From the NCBI GenBank assembly GCA_021372585.1, contig JAJFUD010000060.1:1-64000 (forward strand): a DNA stretch of 64,000 bases. Direction: 5' to 3'. The DNA comes from a bacterium. Its GTDB lineage: Bacteria; Caldisericota; Caldisericia; UBA6126. A model generated the notes under the pieces. It worked only from the letters and a program-made list of their open reading frames with translations, had not been told where the DNA came from and ran no database searches. The translations under genes were made by a program, and so were the position numbers. This document shows, in pieces, positions 17,884 to 27,461 of the stretch (positions within the stretch are counted from its first letter, which is position 1; the number at the start of each line of letters is the position of its first letter).

Positions 17884-19338
17884 ATGTCTAAAGTAAATGC
17901 AACTCTGAGTAACATTAATGAGTGTTTTCCTGAGAATTTTTCGGAAGAACAAAAAGCAAAAACAAAAACATTCTTTTATAAGCGCCTGGCAGAAGTCAGC
18001 CACGATTTTTACGGAGGAAAGATTCAGACGATACCCAAAGCTGCGGTAGCCGGATTTAATTGGTTTAATGTCTGGTACACTCCCGGCGTCTCTAAGGTTT
18101 CCACCAGTATTCGGGACGATAATAACCGTTCCTATGACCTATCCAATCGTTCGAATTTAGTGGCGGTGGTATCTGATTCCACCAGGGTTCTAGGAGATGG
18201 TGACGTCACGCCGTCAGGCGGATTAGGTGTCATGGAAGGAAAAGCCTTTTTAATGAAATACCTTGGGGGAGTAGATGGGGTAGCTCTTTGTATTGACAGC
18301 AAAAATAAAGAAGGCAAGAATGACCCTGACACGATCATTGAATTTGTTCAGCGTTGTCAGCATAGCTTTGGTGCAGTTAACCTGGAAGATATTTCTCAAC
18401 CTAATTGTTATAAAGTGCTTGATGTACTCAGGGAAACCTGTGATATACCTGTCTGGCATGATGACCAACAAGGAACCGCTTGTGTTACCCTGGCTGGATT
18501 ATACAACGCATTGAAATTAGCCGGGAAACGAATTGAAGATGTAAAAATGGTTTTTTACGGAGCAGGTTCAGCCAGTACAACTTGTTTACGATTGATTGTT
18601 GCCGCCGGAGGAAACCCTAAAAATGCGATCATGTTTGACACAAAAGGATCCCTTCATTCCGGAAGATCAGATATTCAGTCTGATCCGCGGTTTTATCGTA
18701 AATGGGAGATTTGTGAAACGACAAATCCAAATAAAGTATTAACTGTTGAAGATGCATTTCTTGGAGCGGATGTACTAGTTTCTTTATCAGCCTCAGGACC
18801 GGGTGTAGTTAAACCGGAATGGATACGGGCGATGGCATCAAAAGCTATTGTTTTTGTCTGTGCTAACCCTGTACCGGAAATCTATCCCTATGAGGCAAAA
18901 GAAGCAGGAGCCTTTATTGTGGGTACCGGTCGGGGAGATTTTCCTAATCAGGTCAACAATTCTTTAGGTTTCCCAGGAATCCTGAAAGGTGCATTACTCG
19001 TCAGGGCAAAGAAGATTACCGATAATATGGCGATTGCCGCGGCAAAATCTCTCGCCAATTTCTCAGAAAAGAATGGGATTCATCCTGATAATATTCTGGC
19101 AAAAATGAGCGAGCCGGATGTCTTTCCCTATGAAGCGGCTGATGTTGCGATGCAAGCGATTAAAGATGGTGTCGCCAGAATAACGATGACCTGGGAGGAA
19201 GCTTATCAATTGGCGAAAGCATCTATTCAACATTCCCGCGGTATGGTAGATTCATTAATGAAAGAAGGGTGGATAAAACCCATTCCTGAAAATATGATAC
19301 AAGAAGCTTTTGATTGGGCTTGTTCTCAATGCAAATAA
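17884..19338 (+). CDS. NAD(P)-dependent malic enzyme
   Basis: A 484-residue malic enzyme, oxidatively decarboxylating malate to pyruvate and CO2. It shows the YTPGVSKVS substrate-loop Tyr, the GDVTPSGGLGVMEGKA segment, the metal-binding DDQQGTA motif, and a Rossmann site FYGAGSAST followed by Asp at the strand-2 end (MFDTKG), which hints at NAD rather than NADP. The C-terminal ANPVPEIYP and FPNQVNNSLGFPG motifs complete the active site. With fumarase and fumarate reductase it closes a succinate-fumarate-malate-pyruvate route in one gene run. Strong ribosome site GAGGAGG; 28 bases after frdA and 35 before the second hdrC. Cofactor choice is inferred only from the one acidic residue. Confidence 0.9.
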   Translation: MSKVNATLSNINECFPENFSEEQKAKTKTFFYKRLAEVSHDFYGGKIQTIPKAAVAGFNWFNVWYTPGVSKVSTSIRDDNNRSYDLSNRSNLVAVVSDSTRVLGDGDVTPSGGLGVMEGKAFLMKYLGGVDGVALCIDSKNKEGKNDPDTIIEFVQRCQHSFGAVNLEDISQPNCYKVLDVLRETCDIPVWHDDQQGTACVTLAGLYNALKLAGKRIEDVKMVFYGAGSASTTCLRLIVAAGGNPKNAIMFDTKGSLHSGRSDIQSDPRFYRKWEICETTNPNKVLTVEDAFLGADVLVSLSASGPGVVKPEWIRAMASKAIVFVCANPVPEIYPYEAKEAGAFIVGTGRGDFPNQVNNSLGFPGILKGALLVRAKKITDNMAIAAAKSLANFSEKNGIHPDNILAKMSEPDVFPYEAADVAMQAIKDGVARITMTWEEAYQLAKASIQHSRGMVDSLMKEGWIKPIPENMIQEAFDWACSQCK

Positions 19339-19373
19339 ATCCTCGGTTTTGATCCCGCAATAAGGAGCTATAT

Positions 19374-19883
19374 ATGAAAAAACCGCTTTTTCAAGAGCAA
19401 TTGGATCCTGCTTTTAAATATCAAGTTATGAAAGAACCCGGCGGGGAGAAACTGGCTCTCTGTTTTGCCTGCGATACCTGCACCTTAAGCTGTCCGGTTC
19501 GAGTCCAAGAGGAGACTTACCAACCTCGCACTATTATTCGGCTCATCTTGTTGGGAGCAAAACAGGAAGTATTAGCTGACCCTGTCATTTGGCTGTGTGC
19601 TTCCTGCTTTCAATGCCAGGAGCGATGTCCACAAGGAGTAGGGGTTACCGATTTAATTAATGCGGTTAAGAATATAGCCTGTCGTGAAGGTTTTATCCCA
19701 AAAAGTATGACCTTGCAAATGGGATTGTTAGCAAAACATGGCCGTTTATTGGAGATCGGGGACTTCGAAAACAAGAAACGGGATAAGCAGCAACTACCTC
19801 TGATTAAAGAGCAACCGGACGATATACAGAAGATTATTGATCTTTCCGGCGCTTCTCGATACTTACCTCAGGAGTCGGAGTAA
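19374..19883 (+). CDS. hdrC: HdrC, dicluster [4Fe-4S] subunit (second copy)
   Basis: A 169-residue HdrC with motifs at Cys30/33/36/40 and Cys75/78/81/85, again linked by an IRLILLGAK helix. It differs from the first HdrC by a longer C-terminal tail (about 35 residues) with no motif. It forms a C-B-A set with the next two genes, the reverse of the A-C-B order of the first set, so the two Hdr modules are not a simple tandem duplication. Ribosome site TAAGGAG. It is expected to connect the large HdrA fusion to the second HdrB. Confidence 0.9.
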   Translation: MKKPLFQEQLDPAFKYQVMKEPGGEKLALCFACDTCTLSCPVRVQEETYQPRTIIRLILLGAKQEVLADPVIWLCASCFQCQERCPQGVGVTDLINAVKNIACREGFIPKSMTLQMGLLAKHGRLLEIGDFENKKRDKQQLPLIKEQPDDIQKIIDLSGASRYLPQESE

Positions 19884-19886
19884 ATT

Positions 19887-20774
19887 ATGAAAAAAGCAGC
19901 CCTTTTCATCGGATGCACTGTTCCTGTCCGTGGTACTAATTATGAGCAGTCTTTTCGAGAGGTAGCCAAAGTTCTTCAGATCGAATTGGTCGATCATCCC
20001 GGATTTTCCTGCTGTGGATTTCCCACTCATGCGATCAATCGAATGACAGCGCTGGCTTTGTCTGCAAGAAATCTAGCTTTAGCCAACCAAGCCTCTCTCT
20101 CGTCTATGATTACGTTATGCAATGCCTGTACAGAAAATATGACCCACACCAACCACCTGATTCAGCATGATCCCGTTACTCGTGATGAAATCAACAGAAT
20201 CCTCAATCAAATACATTTACAGTATCATGGCGAAGTTAAGGTAAAACATGCTATGAGATATTTGTATGAAGAGATCGGATTGGATACGATTCGTGCCTCC
20301 GTTCAAAAACCTCTGTCTAATTTGCGTATCGCTGCCTATCCGGGTTGCCACTACACCAAACCTTCGGAATTGTACGAAGGTTTTGATAATCCGGAAAACC
20401 CCCACACATTAAATGAATTAGTGATGGCAACAGGCGCTTCTATTGTTTCTTATGAATCATCTTGCTGCGGCGGAGGTACCTTAGGCGCCAAAGAAGATAC
20501 TGCTCTGCAGATGGGAATTCAAACCCTGAAGAGTATGAAAGAGAACGAAGCAGACGCTATCGTGCTCATATGTCCTTTCTGCGATGTTATGTTTGAGCAG
20601 AACCAGAAGAAAATGGAAAAACTAAATGGAGAAGAGTTTAACCTGCCAATTCTCTACTATCCTCAATTATTAGGATTAGCGATGAACATTGAGCGGGAAA
20701 AATTAGGTCTTACGGTCAACAGAATTAAATTGGATAAAGTGCTTGAAAAAATCCAATCGGGAAATAAGGAGTAA
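19887..20774 (+). CDS. hdrB: HdrB, CCG-domain catalytic subunit (second copy)
   Basis: A 295-residue HdrB starting three bases after hdrC. Both CCG domains are complete: Cys10, Cys42-Cys43 and CNAC in the first; YPGC, SSCCGGG and CPFC in the second. It should therefore hold two noncubane clusters and reduce or form a disulfide. In Desulfovibrio the HdrB of the FlxABCD-HdrABC complex is proposed to use the small protein DsrC as its dithiol partner; no dsrC is in this window, so the partner here is open. It sits in the set nearest the flx genes and probably belongs to that complex. Confidence 0.9.
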   Translation: MKKAALFIGCTVPVRGTNYEQSFREVAKVLQIELVDHPGFSCCGFPTHAINRMTALALSARNLALANQASLSSMITLCNACTENMTHTNHLIQHDPVTRDEINRILNQIHLQYHGEVKVKHAMRYLYEEIGLDTIRASVQKPLSNLRIAAYPGCHYTKPSELYEGFDNPENPHTLNELVMATGASIVSYESSCCGGGTLGAKEDTALQMGIQTLKSMKENEADAIVLICPFCDVMFEQNQKKMEKLNGEEFNLPILYYPQLLGLAMNIEREKLGLTVNRIKLDKVLEKIQSGNKE

Positions 20775-20777
20775 ATC

Positions 20778-23700
20778 ATGGATGAAGATACCAGACCGGT
20801 AGGAAAAGTACTGGTTATTGGGGGTGGTGTTGCCGGTGTACAAGCTTCACTCGATTTAGCCTATAACGGTTTTAAAACATATCTGGTGGAATCACGTGAT
20901 GCCATTGGCGGTACAATGGCTCAATTGGATAAGACTTTTCCAACCAATGACTGTTCGATGTGTATCCTCTCCCCAAAATTAGTTGAAACCGGATCCAATC
21001 CGAATATTGAACTTCTGACACGTTCTAAAATCATAAAATTAGAAGGTTCAGCGCCTCATTTTAAGGTAACCGTCCGAACGGAGCCAAGATTTGTGGATTA
21101 TGCCCTTTGTAAAGGATGTGGTGATTGTTCACAGGCATGCCCTGTTCTATTACCGAATGAATACGAAGAGAATCTGGGAACTAAAAAAGCGATTAGTCGA
21201 CGGTATGAACAAGCAGTACCCAGTACATTCGGCATTACAAAATGGGATACGAGTCCCTGTAAAGCAGCTTGTCCTTTACATGTCAATGCGCATGGATATA
21301 TCGCCCTGATCCATAAAGGCGAGTACGGGAAAGCCCTTGATTTAGTCAGGGAACGAAATCCCTTCCCGGCTATTACCGGCCGCATTTGCACAAAACCATG
21401 TGAAAAAGCCTGTACCCGGCTATCTGTCGATGAAAGTGTCTCTATTGATTCATTAAAACGCTTTGTGGCAGATCAGGAGATTACTAAAGGGAAGCTTTGG
21501 GATCCGATATGCGCTGAACCGAATGAAAAAAAAATCGCTATTATAGGCTCAGGCCCTTCAGGAATGCTTTGTGCTTTCGATTTACGCCTAAAAGGATATG
21601 AAGTATCCATATTTGAAAAAAAGAGCCAATTTGGTGGTTTATTGCGCTATGGTATTCCAGCTTATCGATTACCCAGGGAAATTCTGGACAGAGAGATCGA
21701 TGTGCTTCGAAGGATGGGTGTTCATCTGTTTAGTTCTCATGAGATTAAAGGAGAGGAAGCTATTCGCACTCTCCGAAGGCAATTTGATGCTGTCTTTCTG
21801 GGTACAGGAGCCTGGAGATCTAAAAAAATGAATATTTCCGGCGAGTCTCTTCCTGGTGTATGGGGAGCAATCGATTTTCTTGAACAGGTGAACGATGGCA
21901 ATCTTCCATCTGTTCATGGTAAAGTAGCCATAGTCGGTGGGGGGAATGCCGCCATGGATTGTGCCCGATCTGTTCTTCGATTAGGTGCTTCTGAAAGCCA
22001 TATCATCTACCGTCGAACTAAGCAAGAAATGCCCGCTAATCCGGAGGAAATTGAAGAAGCGATGAAAGAAGGAGTAGAGTTCCACTTCCTTTCTAATCCT
22101 ACCGAGATAAAACAGGATGTGTTTGGCTATCAAACATTTTTACAGCAAATGGAATTAGGCGAACCCGATGAATCGGGCAGAAGAAAACCTATTCCTATCG
22201 CCGGGGCCATTAATAATATGTATTTTGATTCGATTATCATGGCTATCAGTCAGGAATCCACTACAGAAGATTTTCCATTAATAAAAGCCGTAAAAGGATT
22301 GTTTATTGTTGATGCCAAGACAATGAAAACCTCTTTTCCCGGTGTATTTGCCGGCGGGGATAATGTTCTGGGTCCCGCCACCTATATCGAAGCGATGGCT
22401 TGTGGCAGAAAAGCCGCTATCTCTATTGATAAATATTGCCACAATGAAGACCTTGATCTCGGTAGAGAAGGGGAAGATCCTTTTGAGTCTAAAGCTCATC
22501 TGGATCTATCTCAAACCATTCCCACTCCACAAAAAAAATCAGATATCCACATTCCTGCTCAGCTACAAAATAATATGGAAGAAGTCAATCGTGGGCTTTC
22601 AGAAGAGGATGCTAAGCTGGAATCCGGAAGGTGCCTGAATTGCGGTGGCTGTGCAGAATGTATGGAGTGTGTGAAAGCCTGTGAATCTCATGCGGTCATT
22701 CATGAGATGTTGGCGAAGGAACAAGTCCTGGAAGTAGGATCGATTATTGTAGCAAGCGGATTTGAAGAATCGAATGTTTCGGGGTATGCCCAATATGGAT
22801 TGGGTATGTTTCCAAACGTAGTCACCAGTATTCAGTTTGAAAGAATCTTGTCTGCTTCCGGTCCTTTTAGTGGAGTGATCACAAGACCGGGCGATAAAAA
22901 ACATCCCAAAAAAATAGCTTGGTTGCAGTGTATCGGATCCCGTGACAGAGAACACCCGTATTGTTCATCGGTTTGCTGTATGTATGCCACTAAAGAAGCT
23001 GTTATAGCCAGAGAACATAGCAAAGAGGTTGAAGCCACTATTTTTTATATCGATATCCGCGCATTTGGGAAGGAATTCGATCAATATGTGGAACGAGCGA
23101 AACATGAATATGGCGTTCGGTATGTAAAATCAAGAATCGCTAGTATAACAGAACTCAAGGATGGATCTTTAAAGCTCTCTTATGAAGATGATTTAGGCGT
23201 TTTACATCAAGAGAGTTTCGATCTGGTTGTTCTCTCTGTCGGTTTGGCATCTACTGAAGAGAATATACAATTATCCAAGAATTTAGGCGTGCAAACCAAT
23301 GAATTTGGATTCATTCCCTCCAAAGCGTTTCACCCTAACCAAACCAATCAGGAAGGCATCTTTGCGGCCGGATCGATCACGGGTCCAATGGATATTCCTG
23401 AATCGGTCACAGAAGGGAGTGCCTCAGCTTGTATGGCAGCTGAGTTATTACATGAGGAGAGAGGGAAAGAAGTTGTTATCAAAGAATATCCCCCGGAAAT
23501 CAATGTTATCGGGAATAAGCCCAGAATTGGTGTTTTTGTCTGTTATTGCGGCCTGAATATTGGAGGCTACTTGGATGTCGAAGAAGTGGCAAAATATATC
23601 AGCCATCTTCCCAATGTTGTTTATGCTGAAACCAATCTTTATACTTGTTCCTCAGATACCCAATCCAAAATTCGTGAAAAAATTAAAGAACACAATTTGA

Positions 23701-25193
23701 ATCGTGTTGTAGTGGCTTCCTGCACTCCCAGAACCCATGAACCATTATTTCAGGAAACGATTCGCGAAGCAGGCTTGAATAGAAATCTGTTTGAATTAGC
23801 CAACATTCGCGATCAGGATAGCTGGGTTCATCAAACAAAACGTGAAGAAGCGACTGAAAAAGCAAAATACTTAGTGAAATCGGCCGTTTACCGTGTGATG
23901 AACCGAAAACCTTTGACCATTCAGTTAATGCCTATTACCCGCAAAGGATTGGTGATCGGCGGGGGTTTTGCCGGCTTACAGTCGGCACTTTCTCTCGCTA
24001 ACCAAGGTTTTCCTACCTACCTGATCGAAAAAGAGAAGTTTTTAGGAGGAAACGGACTCCATATCCACTATCTGGATGAGAACCCTACCGTAGGAGAATC
24101 TCTGCAAAAATTAATCCAAAATGTCTTAAATCATCCGAAAATTGAAGTATACAGGGATTCTACCATCAAATCGATAGAGGGATACGTGGGAAATTTCAAG
24201 ACGACCTTGCAGGATGGTAAAGTCCTAGAACATGGAGTTGTGATTGTTGCCACCGGCGGAAGCGAAACTAAAACAGAATCTTACGGATATGGTAAAAGTC
24301 ATCAGATTCTAACCGGTAGACAGTTGGAAGAATTAATTCACAGCGGTAAATGGCCTCATCCAAAAAGTGTAGCTTTTATCCAATGTGTGGAGTCACGGGA
24401 TGAACATCATCCCTACTGTTCAAGAATTTGTTGTCAGGAAGCTGTTAAAAACAGCTTGTTAATTAAAAATCTATCACCAGAAACCGAAGTCTATCTCCTG
24501 AACAGGGATATTCGTACTTACGGTTATCATGAACTTCTTTATAAAAAAGCGAGAGAGAAAGGAGTCGTGACGATTCGGTTTGAAAAAGAACGAAAACCGA
24601 ATGTCTACTTAAAAGGAGGTAATATCGCTCTTACCGTATACGATTCCTTACTTCAGAGAGAGATAGAATTATGCCCTGATATTCTGGTTTTAAGTACAGG
24701 TGTTTCTCCGAATCCGGACAATGCTGAATTGGCAAAATTTCTCAAAGTGCCATTAACTCAGGATGGTTTCTTCCTGGAAGCCCATGCAAAACTTCGCCCG
24801 GTTGATTTTGCGACAGATGGCATTTTCTTAGCCGGATTAGCCCATTCTCCAAGGAACATCGAAGAAACGATCACACAAGCAAGAGCTGCTGCAGGGAAGG
24901 CATGTATCATCCTTTCCAAGGAAGGGATTGAAGCTGGTGGAAAGATAGCGTACGTGAATGATAGAAATTGTTCAGGTTGCGGTTCCTGTGAAGAAATCTG
25001 TCCCTATAAAGCGATTACTATGGTGAATCCGCCAAAGAGTTCTCCTTTGAAGCGAATCGCTGAGGTGAATGCATCGTTATGCAAAGGTTGCGGTTCCTGC
25101 GCTTCAGCGTGTCGATCAAACGCCATTGATGTGGAAGGTTTTTCGAATGATGAGATCAGCCAGGCAATGGATGCCTTGTTGGAACCCATGTAG
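20778..25193 (+). CDS. hdrA: HdrA / NfnB-like / HdrA triple fusion (HdrL type)
   Basis: A 1471-residue flavoprotein with three units. First HdrA: FAD motif at 15-20, DCSMC (Cys59, Cys62), [4Fe-4S] at Cys111/114/117/121, resuming after an insertion with a Cys cluster at 619-635. The insertion, about 155-560, is a GltD/NfnB-type NAD(P)H:acceptor oxidoreductase with its own Cys-rich N-terminus (from Cys161), FAD motif near 257, a dinucleotide site VGGGNAAMD near 386 and the closing GVFAGGD. Second HdrA: from about 915, FAD motif near 1060, no DCSxC motif, and C-terminal ferredoxin sites at Cys1398-1408 and Cys1435-1445. Large HdrA proteins of this kind (HdrL) are known from sulfate reducers. I infer a NAD(P)H-linked bifurcating hub with up to three FAD. 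The frame is uninterrupted, so this is a true fusion. Confidence 0.9.
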   Translation: MDEDTRPVGKVLVIGGGVAGVQASLDLAYNGFKTYLVESRDAIGGTMAQLDKTFPTNDCSMCILSPKLVETGSNPNIELLTRSKIIKLEGSAPHFKVTVRTEPRFVDYALCKGCGDCSQACPVLLPNEYEENLGTKKAISRRYEQAVPSTFGITKWDTSPCKAACPLHVNAHGYIALIHKGEYGKALDLVRERNPFPAITGRICTKPCEKACTRLSVDESVSIDSLKRFVADQEITKGKLWDPICAEPNEKKIAIIGSGPSGMLCAFDLRLKGYEVSIFEKKSQFGGLLRYGIPAYRLPREILDREIDVLRRMGVHLFSSHEIKGEEAIRTLRRQFDAVFLGTGAWRSKKMNISGESLPGVWGAIDFLEQVNDGNLPSVHGKVAIVGGGNAAMDCARSVLRLGASESHIIYRRTKQEMPANPEEIEEAMKEGVEFHFLSNPTEIKQDVFGYQTFLQQMELGEPDESGRRKPIPIAGAINNMYFDSIIMAISQESTTEDFPLIKAVKGLFIVDAKTMKTSFPGVFAGGDNVLGPATYIEAMACGRKAAISIDKYCHNEDLDLGREGEDPFESKAHLDLSQTIPTPQKKSDIHIPAQLQNNMEEVNRGLSEEDAKLESGRCLNCGGCAECMECVKACESHAVIHEMLAKEQVLEVGSIIVASGFEESNVSGYAQYGLGMFPNVVTSIQFERILSASGPFSGVITRPGDKKHPKKIAWLQCIGSRDREHPYCSSVCCMYATKEAVIAREHSKEVEATIFYIDIRAFGKEFDQYVERAKHEYGVRYVKSRIASITELKDGSLKLSYEDDLGVLHQESFDLVVLSVGLASTEENIQLSKNLGVQTNEFGFIPSKAFHPNQTNQEGIFAAGSITGPMDIPESVTEGSASACMAAELLHEERGKEVVIKEYPPEINVIGNKPRIGVFVCYCGLNIGGYLDVEEVAKYISHLPNVVYAETNLYTCSSDTQSKIREKIKEHNLNRVVVASCTPRTHEPLFQETIREAGLNRNLFELANIRDQDSWVHQTKREEATEKAKYLVKSAVYRVMNRKPLTIQLMPITRKGLVIGGGFAGLQSALSLANQGFPTYLIEKEKFLGGNGLHIHYLDENPTVGESLQKLIQNVLNHPKIEVYRDSTIKSIEGYVGNFKTTLQDGKVLEHGVVIVATGGSETKTESYGYGKSHQILTGRQLEELIHSGKWPHPKSVAFIQCVESRDEHHPYCSRICCQEAVKNSLLIKNLSPETEVYLLNRDIRTYGYHELLYKKAREKGVVTIRFEKERKPNVYLKGGNIALTVYDSLLQREIELCPDILVLSTGVSPNPDNAELAKFLKVPLTQDGFFLEAHAKLRPVDFATDGIFLAGLAHSPRNIEETITQARAAAGKACIILSKEGIEAGGKIAYVNDRNCSGCGSCEEICPYKAITMVNPPKSSPLKRIAEVNASLCKGCGSCASACRSNAIDVEGFSNDEISQAMDALLEPM

Positions 25194-25205
25194 GAGGTAT
25201 TTGTG

Positions 25206-25658
25206 ATGGATGAATTTGAACCCAAAGTAATCGGTTTCTTATGTAACTGGTGCTCCTATGCCGGGGCTGATTTAGCTGGAGTATCGCGGTTTCAGTACCC
25301 TCCCAATGTAAGAATCATCCGTGTTCCCTGTTCAGGGAGGATGAACCCCCTGTTTATTCTGAAAGCACTGCAATCCGGAGCCGATGCTGTATTAGTATCC
25401 GGATGTCATCCGGGTGATTGTCACTACCAGACCGGCAATTATTATACAAGAAGGCGTTTAGAAATATTTTCTCTTGTTCTCCAATTTGCCGGCATACCAA
25501 AGGAAAGAGTGACGCTGGCATGGGTATCTGCCAGCGAAGGCGCTCAGTTTGCCGCATTAATTAAGGAAGTGGTTGAAAAAGTCAAACCGCTTGGACCTAA
25601 CCAATCTTTTTCCAGAGATTTTACAGAATTGGAGGCCTATGCACATGATTCCAATTGA
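25206..25658 (+). CDS. flxD: MvhD-like [2Fe-2S] protein, FlxD
   Basis: A 150-residue protein of the MvhD / FlxD family, which passes electrons from a dehydrogenase module to HdrA. It retains the full ligand set: GFLCNWCSYAGAD near the N-terminus, PCSGRM around 38, and SGCHPGDCHY around 65. This contrasts with the eroded MvhD-like tail of the first HdrA. The ATG at 25206 has AGGAGG seven bases upstream; a GTG at 25203 would add one residue. Gene position between the large HdrA and FlxC-B-A indicates it is the connector of an Flx-Hdr complex. Its C-terminal 14 bases overlap the start of flxC. Confidence 0.9.
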   Translation: MDEFEPKVIGFLCNWCSYAGADLAGVSRFQYPPNVRIIRVPCSGRMNPLFILKALQSGADAVLVSGCHPGDCHYQTGNYYTRRRLEIFSLVLQFAGIPKERVTLAWVSASEGAQFAALIKEVVEKVKPLGPNQSFSRDFTELEAYAHDSN

Positions 25659-26511
25659 TACCCTGACAGAACAATTAAAAGAATTAGCCAAAAAAGCTTT
25701 CTCTGCTGACGGAATTGAATTATTGATCGGTTACCAAAAAGGAGAAGACGGGAAAAGTAAGCCGGCTGTTTTTCGGTCATCGGAAGAAGTGGAAAAGTTG
25801 GTGTGGGATAATCAGTCAGGTTTTAATCTAGCCAACCTGGCACACCGTTTTCGCGATAAAAAAGTGGGTATCCTGGCACAAGGCTGTATCAGCAGATCCC
25901 TCGTTGTTTTACTAAATGAAGGACAGCTCAACCGAAATCAGCTCGTTATTATCGGTTTTCCATGCCAGGGCGTGCTAGGGAGAGATGGTCAATTACACAG
26001 TGCCTGTACCAGTTGTCAATACCCGGATCCAATCGTAAAAGACTATCAGGTAGAGGGTACAGGCATTTCAAATCAAAAAGATCCTTTATTGGAATTGGTA
26101 AACAATATCGAAAGCCAATCGATGGAAGAAAAATACGCTTTTTTTGCAAAAGAGATGTCAAAGTGTATTCGATGTTATGCTTGCAGACAATCCTGCCCCA
26201 TGTGCTATTGCGATGTCTGTTTTGTCGATATCAATAAACCACTTTGGTTGGCCAGGACTCCTGATCAACAGAACAATAGTGTCTGGAACCTAACCAGGAT
26301 TAATCACCTTACCGGGCGGTGTGTTGCTTGCGGTGCTTGCGACAGGGCTTGTCCGGAAAATGTCAATCTGATGTACTTGATTGCTAAAATGAACAAAGAA
26401 GTCAAAGAATTATTCGGTTATTCAGCCGGATTGCATCTTGGTGATAAACCGGCGTTAAATACTTTTCAACCAAATGATCCTGATTTCTTCTGGGGAAAGG
26501 AGGGCGCTTAA
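25645..26511 (+). CDS. flxC: FlxC-like dicluster iron-sulfur protein
   Basis: A 288-residue protein. The N-terminal 150 residues resemble the FrhB/FdhB-like region of coenzyme F420 hydrogenase beta proteins, with Cys at AQGCISRS, GFPCQGV and ACTSCQY. The C-terminal part holds two [4Fe-4S] motifs, CIRCYACRQSCP followed by extra Cys (MCYCDVC) and CVACGACDRACP. This arrangement fits FlxC of the FlxABCD-HdrABC NADH-linked complex described in Desulfovibrio. The ATG at 25645 is chosen because GGAGG lies nine bases upstream; an in-frame start 72 bases earlier would overlap flxD heavily. The stop overlaps flxB by one base (TAATG). The symbol rests on gene order and motif content. Confidence 0.75.
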   Translation: MIPIDTLTEQLKELAKKAFSADGIELLIGYQKGEDGKSKPAVFRSSEEVEKLVWDNQSGFNLANLAHRFRDKKVGILAQGCISRSLVVLLNEGQLNRNQLVIIGFPCQGVLGRDGQLHSACTSCQYPDPIVKDYQVEGTGISNQKDPLLELVNNIESQSMEEKYAFFAKEMSKCIRCYACRQSCPMCYCDVCFVDINKPLWLARTPDQQNNSVWNLTRINHLTGRCVACGACDRACPENVNLMYLIAKMNKEVKELFGYSAGLHLGDKPALNTFQPNDPDFFWGKEGA

Positions 26512-27461
26512 TGAAACTATTCACCATTACTCAGCAAGATTGGAATAGGTTTCTTCAAACCATTTCAGAATTTGTATCGGTGGTTGCAGTAGAAGACCAT
26601 GCACACCCCTTTAAAGAAAAACTCTACCCCCCTCATGACACGTTGTTTTTTTATAGAAAGGATACCCCCAAAGAAAAGGCATCCATTCAGGAAAAAAAGA
26701 CGCTTTATTACGGAATCAAACCTTGTGATGCAAAAACCGGAAAATTATTAGCTCTGAATTTTTTATCTGATCCTCATCCGGATCCTTACTTCAAAGCCAT
26801 GACAGAGAATACGATCGTGATTTCGACAGCCTGCGATCATTTCGATCCTTATTGTTTCTGTGACCAGATAGGCGACTCTCCCTCTGCTTTAAATGGCGCA
26901 GATGGCATCCTGTATACGATCACTTCCGGTTACCATTTGTTAGTGAACCATACGTGGTTATCTCAACAATTGCAACAATTTGGTCTTACTCCCACAGAAG
27001 TAGAAAATGAGAAATCTCCCTTCGATAAAGGTAATGTTGCTTATAGAGAGATAGAGCCTTTACCAATTCAGGTATTGCGAGAGAAGGGTTTGTCTACGAT
27101 TTTAAATACAGCCTTGTGGGAGAAAGTGACTGCCACTTGCCTGGCTTGTGGTGTCTGCACATTTTTATGCCCTGCCTGTTATTGCTTTGATATTCAGGAT
27201 TTATCCTATGGCAGAGTGGGAAAACGGGAGAGGACGTATGACAGCTGTATGTTTACTCTCTATACATCAGAAGCCAGCGGACACAATCCCAGACCATCCA
27301 TTAAAGAGAGATGGAGGCAACGGTTGCTCCATAAATTCACTTACTACCCCATGCAATACAACGAAATCGGATGCACCGGTTGTGGACGCTGTTCCAGAGA
27401 ATGTCCCAGTAAAATTGATATAAGGGAGGTCATCCGCGATGCCGCTCAATCCTGTGAATAA
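26511..27461 (+). CDS. flxB: FlxB-like 4Fe-4S dicluster protein (HydB/AsrA-like)
   Basis: A 316-residue protein of the family that includes sulfhydrogenase beta and anaerobic sulfite reductase subunit A. The N-terminal 200 residues contain YGIKPCDAK and a STACDHFDPYCFC segment typical of that family. The C-terminal 100 residues carry CLACGVCTFLCPACYCF and CTGCGRCSRECP, two [4Fe-4S] sites. In FlxABCD it relays electrons between the FAD subunit FlxA and FlxC/D. It overlaps flxC by one base and flxA by 23 bases, so the four proteins are tightly co-expressed. Assignment to FlxB rather than AsrA is by context. Confidence 0.75.
   Translation: MKLFTITQQDWNRFLQTISEFVSVVAVEDHAHPFKEKLYPPHDTLFFYRKDTPKEKASIQEKKTLYYGIKPCDAKTGKLLALNFLSDPHPDPYFKAMTENTIVISTACDHFDPYCFCDQIGDSPSALNGADGILYTITSGYHLLVNHTWLSQQLQQFGLTPTEVENEKSPFDKGNVAYREIEPLPIQVLREKGLSTILNTALWEKVTATCLACGVCTFLCPACYCFDIQDLSYGRVGKRERTYDSCMFTLYTSEASGHNPRPSIKERWRQRLLHKFTYYPMQYNEIGCTGCGRCSRECPSKIDIREVIRDAAQSCE

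Noticed and set aside
20778-25193. Assembly error as cause of the HdrA fusion
   Set aside because: The frame is open for 1471 codons, domain order follows a known HdrL-type logic, and the inserted unit has intact dinucleotide motifs.
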